DNA of 64,000 bases, taken from positions 1 through 64,000 of the forward strand of contig NZ_SCRH01000013.1 in NCBI RefSeq assembly GCF_004298145.1, in the 5' to 3' direction. The translations under genes were made by a program, and so were the position numbers. Positions 55,842 to 64,000 of the stretch are shown here, piece by piece (the first letter of the stretch is position 1; every line of letters begins with the position of its first letter). The notes beneath the pieces are model-generated. The model worked only from the letters and a program-made list of their open reading frames with translations. It was not told the origin of the DNA and did not search any database. Source of the DNA: Mycobacterium sp. (GTDB lineage Bacteria > Actinomycetota > Actinomycetes > Mycobacteriales > Mycobacteriaceae).

Positions 55842-56044
55842 GCCGAGTGCCCCCTTAGTGGCATTGGGTGCCAGTTTTTCGCACGGCCGAAGCCGATACC
55901 TTCCCCCCGTGTATCGGATGACGCCGTGACAGCGACAGCGCGGCCACGTGACGTGAAAGCGACTGAACGCCAACGGTTTAGCAGTTCATGCTGGGATTGT
56001 TCGGGTCGATTCTCAAACAAGGCCGGCATCTAGGCGACGCGAGG

Positions 56045-56074
56045 GCGTGCGCATCCTGAGGGCCGTGCGCACGC
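56045..56074. repeat. Inverted repeat with nine-base perfect arms
   Basis: GCGTGCGCA (56045-56053) and TGCGCACGC (56066-56074) enclose a 12-base spacer and would form a very stable hairpin. It may be a terminator or part of a structured RNA. Confidence 0.6.
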
Positions 56075-56129
56075 TCTTCGCGGAATGCCTGCTGACCTGT
56101 GCGGGTTCGCGGTAGACTGATCGCCGCAA

Positions 56130-56290
56130 CGAAACAGCGTTGAAAGCGGTTGGCCCCGATGCCCCGGCGGCTCGGGCAGGGGAATTCGTGCGGTGTGAAT
56201 CCGGTTGGCGATTCCACGCTTACAGCCGTTGGCCGTCACTGTGACAAATTCGCCTAAGCCACTGTGGCGCACGAGAATCACTTCCGGCCG
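56130..56290 (+). ncRNA. Possible orphan cobalamin-riboswitch-like RNA
   Basis: On the plus strand the order of motifs recalls the cobalamin riboswitch core: GGGGAA near 56179, CGGTGTGAATCCG (56191-56203), CACTGTGA (56237-56244) and AAGCCACTG (56256-56264). Spacing between the second and third is longer than usual, and I cannot find a clear terminal B12 box. CACTGTGA also lies in a small palindrome, so chance is possible. No gene follows on this strand before the converging polymerase gene, so it would be a remnant or an orphan. Confidence 0.25.
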
Positions 56291-56341
56291 ACACCTCCGG
56301 GCCCAGCGCGACCCGGATGCCGATCGCCTCGAGTTCGTCCG

Positions 56342-57364
56342 TCAATCTTTGAGATCCCGATCCCGGCTGGGCTGAACGCGTTTGGGTTCCCCGGGCATCT
56401 TCGGATAGTTCGGCGGATATGGCATGTCACCGAGCCCACGCTCTTCGTCCGCCTCGGCCATCGCGAGCAACGAAGCAATCGACTGCGCCACATCATCCAT
56501 TGCGGCCCAAGGGTCTTCACGGCGCGCGACCAGATCGGGCACGGTCGCCATGGTGTACTCGTCGGGCTCGGCGCCCGCCAGCTCCTCCCATGTCAGCGGC
56601 ATCGATACCGTCGCGATCGGCGTGGGCCGCACCGAATAGGCCGACGCCATGGTGCGGTCCCGGGCGTTCTGGTTGAAGTCGATGAAGATGCGCTCGCCCC
56701 TTTCTTCCTTCCACCACGCCGTGGTGATGGCGTCGGGTGCGCGGCGCTCAACTTCACGGGCCAGCGCGATGCCCGCGCGGCGCACCGCGACGAAATCCCA
56801 GTCCGTGGCGATCCGCAGAAAGACGTGGATCCCACGGCCCCCGGATGTTTTCGGGTATCCCACCAGACCGAGCTCGTCGAGCAGCGGCCGCAACACATCG
56901 ACCGCGACGGTGCGCGCCTGCTCGAAGGCGACACCGGGCTGCGGATCCAGATCGATGCGCAACTCGTCGGGGTGGTCGGTATCCGGGCAGCGCACCTGCC
57001 ACGGGTGCAAGGTGATCGTGCCCATCTGTGCCGCCCACACGATCGCCGCGGGGTGGGTGACCTGCAGCGCGTCCGCCGTCCGCCCCGACGGGAAGGCCAC
57101 CTGGCATGTCTTCAGGTAGTCGGGGTGGTGTTGCGGGATCCGCTTCTGGTAGATCTCCTCACCCTCGATGCCGTCCGGGAAACGCTGCAGGTGGGTTGGC
57201 CGGTTGCGCAGTGCGTCGAGCATCGGACCGCCCGCGACGGCGCGGTAGTACTCAACCAGGTGCCGCTTGGTGCCGTTGGACCCCAGCCTGGGGAAATACG
57301 GCTTGTCGGGATTGGTCAGGCGGACCGCAATACCGTCGACGTCAAGCTCTTCTGCAGCAGCCAT
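56342..57364 (-). CDS. LigD-type polymerase/primase domain protein (Rv3730c type)
   Basis: A 340-residue archaeo-eukaryotic primase-like polymerase, the stand-alone form of the LigD polymerase domain. It shows LRIDLDPQPG with the metal-binding Asp pair, TSGGRGIHVF, and a further Asp in FIDFNQNARDRT. Such enzymes add ribonucleotides during end joining. It is divergent from ligC with 26 bases between starts, as in M. tuberculosis. Confidence 0.9.
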   Translation of the reverse strand: MAAAEELDVDGIAVRLTNPDKPYFPRLGSNGTKRHLVEYYRAVAGGPMLDALRNRPTHLQRFPDGIEGEEIYQKRIPQHHPDYLKTCQVAFPSGRTADALQVTHPAAIVWAAQMGTITLHPWQVRCPDTDHPDELRIDLDPQPGVAFEQARTVAVDVLRPLLDELGLVGYPKTSGGRGIHVFLRIATDWDFVAVRRAGIALAREVERRAPDAITTAWWKEERGERIFIDFNQNARDRTMASAYSVRPTPIATVSMPLTWEELAGAEPDEYTMATVPDLVARREDPWAAMDDVAQSIASLLAMAEADEERGLGDMPYPPNYPKMPGEPKRVQPSRDRDLKD

Positions 57365-57390
57365 ACCATCGATTCCAGCACAATCAGGCT

Positions 57391-58476
57391 ATGGACCTCC
57401 CTGTCATGCCGCCGGTGTCGCCGATGCTGGCCAAATCGGTTCGCTCGATTCCCCCCGGCGCGTCCTATGAGCCCAAGTGGGACGGATTCAGGTCGATCTG
57501 TTTCCGCGATGGCGATCATGTCGAGCTGGGCAGTCGCAATGAGCGGCCGATGACGCGCTACTTCCCCGAGTTGGTGGCCGCGGTCACGGCCGAGCTGCCG
57601 GAGCGCTGCGTGATCGACGGGGAGATCGTCATATCCACTATGCGAGCCACCGGCACCAGATTGGACTTCGAGGCGCTGCAACAACGCATCCACCCGGCGG
57701 ACTCGCGGGTGCGGATGCTCGCCGAGGCGACGCCGGCCTCCTTCATCGCGTTCGACCTGCTCGCCCTCGGTGACGACGACTACACCCGGCGGCCGTTCAG
57801 CGAGCGGCGCGCGGCCCTCGTCGACGCCCTGGCTCCCTCAGCGCCGGGTTCCATCCATGTCACGCCCGCCACGACCGATCTGGCCACCGCCCAGCGCTGG
57901 TTCGACGAATTCGAGGGCGCCGGCCTCGATGGCGTGATCGCCAAGCCCCTGGACATCACCTACCAGCCGGACAAGCGGGTCATGTTCAAGATCAAGCACG
58001 AACGGACCGCAGACTGTGTGGTCGCCGGCTATCGGGTGCACAAGTCCGGTGCCGACGCGATCGGGTCGCTGTTGCTGGGGCTCTACCAGGATGACGGCCG
58101 ACTCGCGTCGGTCGGCGTCATCGGCGCCTTCCCGATGGCCGAGCGACGGCGGCTATTCGCCGAACTCCAGCCGCTCGTCACCGACTTCACCGACCACCCA
58201 TGGAACTGGGCCGCCCATGAAGCCGGCGAGCGCACGCCCCGCAAGTACGAATTCTCGCGCTGGAACGCCGGCAAGGATCTCTCCTTCGTGCCGCTGCGAC
58301 CCGAGCGCGTGGTCGAGGTGCGCTACGACCACATGGAGGGCCGACGATTTCGTCATACCGCGCAGTTCAATCGGTGGCGTCCGGACCGCGACCCGCGCTC
58401 CTGCACCTACGAACAGCTGGAACAGCCGGTGACGTTCAGCCTCGGCGAGATCGTGCCGGGCCTCGGTTCGCGCTAA
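57391..58476 (+). CDS. ligC: ATP-dependent DNA ligase LigC
   Basis: A 361-residue ligase. The adenylated lysine K29 lies in YEPKWDGFR; later motifs are DGEIV, FDLLALG, and DGVIAKPLD, with an OB-fold C-terminal domain beginning [10 protein letters not shown]. LigC works with the primase-like polymerase in base-excision repair and end joining. It converges on the 13E12 gene with a four-base overlap of stops. Confidence 0.93.
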   Translation: MDLPVMPPVSPMLAKSVRSIPPGASYEPKWDGFRSICFRDGDHVELGSRNERPMTRYFPELVAAVTAELPERCVIDGEIVISTMRATGTRLDFEALQQRIHPADSRVRMLAEATPASFIAFDLLALGDDDYTRRPFSERRAALVDALAPSAPGSIHVTPATTDLATAQRWFDEFEGAGLDGVIAKPLDITYQPDKRVMFKIKHERTADCVVAGYRVHKSGADAIGSLLLGLYQDDGRLASVGVIGAFPMAERRRLFAELQPLVTDFTDHPWNWAAHEAGERTPRKYEFSRWNAGKDLSFVPLRPERVVEVRYDHMEGRRFRHTAQFNRWRPDRDPRSCTYEQLEQPVTFSLGEIVPGLGSR

Positions 58477-60008
58477 AACGGCGGCGCCTGGTTGCGTTCG
58501 GCGACGCCCGCGGTGTTCAGCGAGCGTTCGGCGTCGATGCGGCGGGCGCGGTCCTGTTGTCGGGTCCGGCGACGCCTGGGCATCATGACCCCGCGATCAC
58601 CGAGGGATCGGTATTGCCTTGCAACACAGACAGATTCGCCCGCGGGCAGACACAGCAACGGAAACAACAGCCGACTGCCCGGCCGGGTGGTGTAGGTCTG
58701 CCCGCTCGGTGAGGTCCACACGACGGTGCCGTCTGGCCGTTGTTCGTCGCACCACCCTGCCCAGAACGTCTTGAGGAGGTGATGTTTTCTGCACAGGCAC
58801 TTGAGGTTTGACGCATGGGTCGGCCCCAGCGGGAAAGGAACGGTGTGGTCGATGTCCGCGAACTCGGCGGGTCGATCGCAGCCGGGGAAGCGACAGGTCA
58901 AGTCCCGGCACCGGATGAACCGCTCCAACTCCGCCGACGGGCGATAACCCGGTTCGGGCGCGGCATTTTCGCGATAACGGACCGGCCGGACACTCGCGCC
59001 ACCCTGGATCAGCTCCGCCACCAGCGCGGGCGAAATCAGGCCGCCGCCAGTGACCACGGCGGGCGGCCTACGTTGGGCCGGCGCGTCCGCTTCAGCGTCG
59101 GGTGCCGGCGCCGCCGCCACGGTTGCAGGCGCGATCGGCCGCGGTGCCCATTCGCCGGACATGTGCGGGTCCGGTTCGGCATCCAGTGCGGACGCGTCCG
59201 CAACAACGTGAATAACGACGCTGGTTGCCCGCTCGTCCTTGCCGGCGCCGCAGGGGCAGTCAGCGTTCCCACACCCGCACGCCAGCCGGAGGGCGCCGGC
59301 GGCCAGCGCACCCAAGGCGTCGGCGCGACGCTGGGGAAGGGGTGCGCGGGTCGTCGTGGCATACCCCGTGAGCCATCTGTAGCAGGCGCCGGTCCAGTAC
59401 GGCAGCGTCTGTCGCATAGAGCCGGCCCGACAGGGCGGCGGTGCCCGACTCGTCATCAGCTTGGTCGATCACGACGTCGCGGCTGCGGGGGCGGCGCGGC
59501 TGCGCCGCACCGCCCCCGGGTCGTATTGGTCCACCACCGAACCGATCGCCTGCGCGGTCTTGTTCGCCGACATCGGTTCGAAGTGCGAAGCGTCCCGAGC
59601 CAGCATGGCATCGACCAATTGCAGTGTGTCGGAGTCCTTTACAAGGTCGGTGTGCCACACGATCGTCGCGGCGAGCCGGGCGCTGATCTTGCCCTCCGCG
59701 AAGAGCGACGCCACCTGGGGTAGCCGGTTGCGCAGCGACGCTGCCAGATACATCTGTCCCGAGGCCATGGCATGGCTGATGTTTTGCGCGGCGGCGACTT
59801 CGGCGGCCATCGCATCCCAGTTGTCACACGACCAGTGGGCACAGTCGGTGGGACCCTCGGCGTGACGGTGCACCAGCTCCGCGGTGGCCGCCAGCCGGTG
59901 CGCGGCGGCCGCCGCCTCCACCCTTGCGCACTCGGCGATCGCGGCCACCACTTGCGCGTCATCGGCGCGCACCAGCGCCTCGACGGTCGGCAGCTCATGG
60001 TCGAACAT
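58473..60008 (-). pseudogene. 13E12 repeat family protein (DUF222 + HNH), split by two frameshifts
   Basis: The N-terminal DUF222 half reads from ATG 60008 (ELPTVEALVRADDAQVVAAIA) to a stop at 59469. The C-terminal half, with the HNH signature ([26 protein letters not shown]), lies in the same frame from 59456 to 58473. The linking part ([25 protein letters not shown], then [12 protein letters not shown]) is found only in another frame between about 59480 and 59340. So one base is lost in a C run near 59510-59490 and one gained in CCCC near 59340. The 13E12 family is repeated in mycobacterial genomes and is thought to be mobile. Sequencing error in C tracts is an alternative. Confidence 0.8.
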
Positions 60009-60165
60009 GCTTGTGACTGTAGCCGCGCCCACCGACGCCGAATTCAGCGCAAAAGCCAACCTGTGGAGGAACTTCCAACTGTGGATAACTCAAACGCGGG
60101 CGGTTAACCCCGGCCGGAGCCCCACTCACAAGAAGATGGGCGGATGCCCGCCGTGGGAGCGCCGA

Positions 60166-61434
60166 TCAGACCGCGACCATGAGCCGCGACAGTCCGCGCA
60201 GCGTGACATTGGCCTTGTACAGCGGTTCGCTGTCCAACCGCGCGTTCGGGAAACGCGCGGCCACCGCCGACAGTGCCACGCTGGCCTCCAGCCGGGCCAG
60301 CGGCGCGCCCAGGCAGTAATGTGCTCCGCGCCCGAAGCCCAAGTGCCGCATACCTTCCCGATCAGGATCGAACACATCGGGCCGGTCATATTCGGCGGGA
60401 TCGCGGTGGGCGGCGGCGGTCAGCAGCATCATGATGTCGCCCGCGGGCACGTCAATGCCCCCAATTGTCATGTCGTCGGCCGCAGTTCGCGTGAGCATCT
60501 GCACCGGCGGGTCGTAACGCAGGGTCTCCTCGATGACCGCCGCGGCGCGTCCCGCGTCGGCGCCCAGGGCGGCCCACTGAAACGGTTGACGCAGCATCGC
60601 CAGGACCGCGTTGCCGACCAGGTTCACCGTCGTCTCGTGACCGGCGACCAGCAGCAGGACGCAGGTGGAGACGATTTCCTCCGCCGTCAGCTGGTCGCCC
60701 GATTCCTCCACCGCGATCAGCCCGGACATCAGATCGTCGCCCGGCCGCGAACGCCGCCGTTCGATCAGGCCGTGCAGATATTCGCGTAACCACATCCCGG
60801 CGTCCATCCGCTCCTTCAGGTTGTCCGACGGCGTTCCGGTGAACGCGACGAACGGGTCGAGCGATTGCGCCAGCAGCGCGGACACCCGGCTGAACTGCGG
60901 CTCGTCCTCGAGGGGCACACCGAGGAGGCGACAGATGACCGCCACCGGCAGCGGATAGGCGAGGTCTTCCACGACTTCGAACCGGCCCTTTTCCTCGATC
61001 CGGTCGAGCAACCCGTTGATCAGCGCGGTGATATCGGGCTGCAGGGCGTTGACCACCTTCGGCACGAACGCCTTGCTGACCAGCTTGCGCAGCCGCGTGT
61101 GATCCGGTGGGTCGAGGAACAAAAAGCCCGGCGCGGTTTGCGGCGGCGCCTCGGCACCGGCCTCGATCAGCTGCTGGGTCTGCGCCTCGATCTGGGCTCG
61201 GGCGGCCGTCGACTTGAGCCGGTCATTGCTCGACGACGGGTGCCGCAGCGCCTCGTCGCACTCGCGGTAGGTGGAAAACACGGCGAGGTTGCCCTCGGGC
61301 AGATGGAACGATCCGGCGTCGCGAAACCGCGCAAAAAGCGGGTAGGGGTCGGCGCGGACGCCCGGGTCCAACAGCCGCACCAGCAGTTCGTCAGGTTTAA
61401 CGGATTTGGTGGACTGCGTCGGCGCGGTCGTCAT
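60166..61434 (-). CDS. Cytochrome P450 (CYP140-like)
   Basis: A 422-residue soluble P450 with the oxygen-binding AGHETT (264-269), ExxR in EETLR (302-306) and the haem Cys C374 in FGRGAHYCLG. It looks closest to the mycobacterial CYP140 group, whose substrate is not firmly known. It lies 36 bases downstream of the dehalogenase gene on the same strand, so the two may be co-transcribed. Confidence 0.9.
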   Translation of the reverse strand: MTTAPTQSTKSVKPDELLVRLLDPGVRADPYPLFARFRDAGSFHLPEGNLAVFSTYRECDEALRHPSSSNDRLKSTAARAQIEAQTQQLIEAGAEAPPQTAPGFLFLDPPDHTRLRKLVSKAFVPKVVNALQPDITALINGLLDRIEEKGRFEVVEDLAYPLPVAVICRLLGVPLEDEPQFSRVSALLAQSLDPFVAFTGTPSDNLKERMDAGMWLREYLHGLIERRRSRPGDDLMSGLIAVEESGDQLTAEEIVSTCVLLLVAGHETTVNLVGNAVLAMLRQPFQWAALGADAGRAAAVIEETLRYDPPVQMLTRTAADDMTIGGIDVPAGDIMMLLTAAAHRDPAEYDRPDVFDPDREGMRHLGFGRGAHYCLGAPLARLEASVALSAVAARFPNARLDSEPLYKANVTLRGLSRLMVAV

Positions 61435-61470
61435 CCTGACATTGTGCCCGCAGCTCGATCCACGCCCCGC

Positions 61471-62376
61471 TCAGCGGCGCAGGAATGCCACGATGTGGCC
61501 GGCCAGTTCTGCTCCGGCGTCCTCTTGCACGAAGTGCCCGGCGCCGCGGATCACCGGGTGGTCGATCCCCTGCGCGCCGCGCATCTCGCGCGCGAAGATG
61601 GCGGCCATCGGCCCGGTGATGGGGTCGCTATCGCTGAAGGCGACCAACATGGGCGTCGGGCTCACCGAGAGCTCGGCCCACGCCGCCTTGTTGGCCGCCG
61701 CGGCCGGATCGTCCGGTGACGTGGGCACCAGCCCGGGCATGGCCCGCGGGCCGGCGCAGTACTCGTCGGCGGGAAATGGCGCGTCGTAGCCCGCGCGCTC
61801 CGCGTCGCTCATCTGCCGCCGACAACCGCCCTGCACAAACGCGCCGATGTCCAGCGCCGGCGTCGACGTGATGGCCTCCCGGAAGCGCCACCAGATGCCG
61901 GCCATCGGCTGCTCCCCGTTCGGCAGCCCGGTGTTGGCGACCACCACCCGGGCAAACCGTTCGGGATGCTCTGCGGCGAGCCGCAATCCGATCAGCCCGC
62001 CCCAGTCCTGACCAACCAGGGTGACGTCGTGAAGGTCCAGGACATCGAACGCCAGTGCGCGCATCCATTCGACGTGGCGTGCATAGCTGTGGTCTTCGAG
62101 CCGGGTCGGCTTGTCCGACCGGCCGAACCCGACCAGGTCCGGGCAGACGACACGGTGACCGGCCGCGACCAGTACCGGAATCATCTTGCGGTACAGATAG
62201 GACCACGACGGCTCGCCGTGCAGCATGAGAATCGGATCGGCGCTTTGGGGACCGTCTTCGATCCAGGCCACCCGCAGCACACCGCCGTCATCGTCCGGTA
62301 GTTCGCAATACCTTGGCGGGTAAGGGAAATCGGGAACCGCGTCGAACCGGTAGTCGGGGGTTCGCAACGTCTGCAC
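61471..62376 (-). CDS. dhmA: Haloalkane dehalogenase (DhmA type)
   Basis: A 301-residue alpha/beta hydrolase. The oxyanion loop is HGEPSWSYLYRKM, the nucleophile D124 and halide-binding W125 are in VGQDWGG, and the base H281 is in GAGHFVQED. These are subfamily I dehalogenase features as in DhmA of M. avium, of the same length. It hydrolyses carbon-halogen bonds of short haloalkanes. Natural substrate is unknown. It follows the NUDIX gene by one base on the same strand. Confidence 0.92.
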   Translation of the reverse strand: MQTLRTPDYRFDAVPDFPYPPRYCELPDDDGGVLRVAWIEDGPQSADPILMLHGEPSWSYLYRKMIPVLVAAGHRVVCPDLVGFGRSDKPTRLEDHSYARHVEWMRALAFDVLDLHDVTLVGQDWGGLIGLRLAAEHPERFARVVVANTGLPNGEQPMAGIWWRFREAITSTPALDIGAFVQGGCRRQMSDAERAGYDAPFPADEYCAGPRAMPGLVPTSPDDPAAAANKAAWAELSVSPTPMLVAFSDSDPITGPMAAIFAREMRGAQGIDHPVIRGAGHFVQEDAGAELAGHIVAFLRR

Positions 62377-62377
62377 G

Positions 62378-62863
62378 TCAACTCCTTTCGGATAGTCCGG
62401 CCAAGCCCGGCTGTGCCATCAAGCGATCGAGAAAACCGTGCTGGCCCTTCAACAACTTGGTGCGCGCGGTCGCCACCGCGAACCAGCCCACCCGATCGAC
62501 CTCGGGGAACTCCCGCAGCGTGCCCGAGCCCTTCGGCCACTCCAACTGGAAAGTGTTGCTGCGCGCGTCGGTGATGTCGAGGTCGCTCTGCACGGCGAAG
62601 GCGGTCACCACCTTGCCGCCGGATTGTTTCAGCGCCCCGAGGTCGATACGCGGGCCGGCCGGCACCGGGAGCCCGAGCTCCTCGGCGAACTCGCGCGCAG
62701 CGGCCGCCCAGGGGTCCTCCCCGTCGCCGTACTCCCCTTTGGGGATCGACCACGCCCCGTCGTCTTTGCGGGCCCAGAACGGGCCACCCGGGTGCGCGAT
62801 CAAGACCTCGACGGCGCCGTCGCAGGTCCGGTACAGCAACACACCCGCGCTGAGCTTGGCCAT
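62378..62863 (-). CDS. NUDIX hydrolase (Rv3733c type)
   Basis: A 161-residue protein. The NUDIX box reads GEYGDGEDPWAAAAREFAEELG, preceded by GAWSIPKG. It cleaves a nucleoside diphosphate derivative; the substrate is unknown. It sits between the acyltransferase and dehalogenase genes; in M. tuberculosis Rv3733c is next to tgs2 as here. Confidence 0.9.
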   Translation of the reverse strand: MAKLSAGVLLYRTCDGAVEVLIAHPGGPFWARKDDGAWSIPKGEYGDGEDPWAAAAREFAEELGLPVPAGPRIDLGALKQSGGKVVTAFAVQSDLDITDARSNTFQLEWPKGSGTLREFPEVDRVGWFAVATARTKLLKGQHGFLDRLMAQPGLAGLSERS

Positions 62864-62869
62864 CGAGTC

Positions 62870-64000
62870 CTATTCTCCCACAGCTCGTTCCAGATCGGTG
62901 AGCGCGGACTCCAGATGCGCGAGCAGGCGTTGCAGGTGCGGCACACTGCGCCGGCACCCCACCAGACCGAAGTCGAGGTTTCCGGCGTTGCCGGCCAGGG
63001 TGATGTTCAGCGCTTGGCCGTCCAGCGCGATGGACAGCGGGTAGTTGCCGTCGAGCCGGGCCCCCCCGTAGTAGATCGGCTGCGTGGGTCCCGGCACATT
63101 CGAAATGATGATGTTGAACGGGGGCGACGTCGACCTCACCCAGCCCGGGACCGCCGCCAACGCCAATGCTGACGTATTGACGGCGGACAGCGCCAGCGCC
63201 TGCAACCGCGGCAACTGCGAGAACACCATCTTGTTGCTGCGCATCGATTCGCTGATCATCAGCAGACGCCGCGCGGGATCATCGGCGTCGGTCGCCAGGT
63301 TGCACAGGATGGCTCCGACCAGGTTGCCGCCGGCGTCCGCCTCGTCCTCGGTGCGCAGGCTCACCGGGACCATCGCGATCAGCGCCGTGTCCGGCAACGC
63401 GTTCTGTTCGAGTAGGTAATAGCGCAGGGCACCCGAGCACATCGCCAAGACGACGTCGTTGACCGTGACCCCCGCGGCGTTCTTGACGCTTTTGATCCGG
63501 TCCAGCGACCAGGACTGCGCGGCGCAGCGGCGGGCACCGCCGATCTTGACGTTCAACATGGTCTTCGGCGCCCCGAAAGGCAACGTCAGTTGCTGCTCGA
63601 ACAGCGCCGCACGCACCAGCCCTACCGTCGAAGGAGCAAGTGCCGCAAGAGACCCCGCCGTACGAGCCAATGAACTCAACGCAGACGACGGGCTGGGTTT
63701 GCGCTGGGGTTTGCGCAGACTCCACGGCGCGCGGATCTCGGCGTCGTCGGGGTCGGTGGACAGCGCGCGCTGCATCAGCTTCTGCGCGGACACGCCGTCG
63801 ATCAACGCGTGGTGAACCTTGGTGTAGATGGCGAACCGGCCATCCTTGAGACCCTCGACGACATGCGTCTCCCACAACGGGCGGTGACGATCCAGCAGGC
63901 TGCTGTGCCACCGCGACGTCAGCTCGAGCAATTCGCGGACCCGTTTCGGTGACGGCAGCGCCGAACGCCGGACGTGGTAGTCGATATCGACGTCGTCGTC
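62870..64000 (-). CDS. tgs2: Wax ester synthase/diacylglycerol acyltransferase, 5' end outside window
   Basis: The frame is open to the end of the window (last codons DDDVDIDYHVRRSALP), so the N-terminus is missing. The catalytic HHxxxDG is in VHHALIDG, and later blocks are TVNDVVLAM, LVPVSLRTED-like MVPVSLRTEDE, and NVPGPTQPIYY, all typical of mycobacterial WS/DGAT. It makes triacylglycerol or wax ester from acyl-CoA. Position after the NUDIX gene matches Rv3734c (tgs2). Confidence 0.92.
   Translation of the reverse strand, partial: DDDVDIDYHVRRSALPSPKRVRELLELTSRWHSSLLDRHRPLWETHVVEGLKDGRFAIYTKVHHALIDGVSAQKLMQRALSTDPDDAEIRAPWSLRKPQRKPSPSSALSSLARTAGSLAALAPSTVGLVRAALFEQQLTLPFGAPKTMLNVKIGGARRCAAQSWSLDRIKSVKNAAGVTVNDVVLAMCSGALRYYLLEQNALPDTALIAMVPVSLRTEDEADAGGNLVGAILCNLATDADDPARRLLMISESMRSNKMVFSQLPRLQALALSAVNTSALALAAVPGWVRSTSPPFNIIISNVPGPTQPIYYGGARLDGNYPLSIALDGQALNITLAGNAGNLDFGLVGCRRSVPHLQRLLAHLESALTDLERAVGE

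Larger units (their letters stand above)
55842..56341. other. 500-base region without a protein gene
   Basis: Between the lipoprotein's hairpin and the 3' end of the polymerase-domain gene I find no supported ORF. It holds a strong hairpin (56045-56074) and a stretch with riboswitch-like motifs (about 56130-56290), described separately. Confidence 0.6.

Overview
The window is chromosomal DNA of a Mycobacterium, probably a slow grower close to the M. avium complex. It is GC-rich, and much of its gene order matches M. tuberculosis H37Rv as I remember it: Rv3718c-Rv3719-Rv3720-dnaX-Rv3722c-ffs-tRNA-Ser-lucA (about 9.8-17.6 kb), then cut5-Rv3725 (49.5-51.2 kb), then the LigD-polymerase homologue/ligC/NUDIX/tgs2 block (56.3-64 kb). 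A haloalkane dehalogenase of the DhmA type fits the M. avium group. No PE/PPE gene, insertion sequence or CRISPR array was seen. Species cannot be fixed from the sequence alone.

Left end (1-9.7 kb) is accessory. It holds the 3' part of a non-ribosomal peptide synthetase ending in a reductase domain, and a methyltransferase that follows it. Converging on these is a minus-strand run of up to six genes: a small Cys-rich ORF, a 108-codon ORF, a divergent argininosuccinate-synthase-like enzyme, and a cobalt-type nitrile hydratase (alpha, beta, activator). The stretch from about 6.6 to 8.9 kb is visibly more AT-rich than its surroundings.

The first conserved block (9.8-17.6 kb) carries an FAD-oxidoreductase/cyclopropane-synthase-like pair, dnaX, an aspartate aminotransferase, 4.5S RNA, tRNA-Ser(GGA) and the lipid-uptake protein LucA. 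Between lucA and the cutinase gene lies about 32 kb that H37Rv lacks as I recall it. It is almost entirely catabolic: a branched-chain 2-oxoacid dehydrogenase operon (E1alpha, E1beta, small membrane protein, E2, E3) with a divergent Lrp-type regulator and a nearby valine/leucine dehydrogenase; a molybdenum-hydroxylase locus (amidohydrolase, XdhC, TetR, LLM oxidoreductase, SnoaL-like protein, hydrolase, three-subunit hydroxylase, SCP2-like protein, DUF1028 protein); and a phenylacetate degradation cluster (paaK, paaEDCBA, an enoyl-CoA hydratase, a TetR regulator, paaZ). Two decayed genes sit in this part: a frameshifted xdhC remnant, and a hydratase/dehydrogenase chimera at the head of the paa operon.

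The right end (49-64 kb) mixes core and accessory genes: CsbD-like protein, cutinase, an epimerase, a TetR and a P450 that share one palindromic operator, a secreted GH172-type glycosidase, a 39-residue lipoprotein, an NHEJ-type polymerase homologue and LigC, a 13E12 HNH gene broken by two compensating frameshifts, a second P450, haloalkane dehalogenase, NUDIX hydrolase and a truncated wax ester/diacylglycerol acyltransferase. Regulatory sites visible by eye include three TetR-type palindromic systems, likely leaderless promoters, and an orphan structured region at 56.0-56.3 kb with some resemblance to a cobalamin riboswitch.
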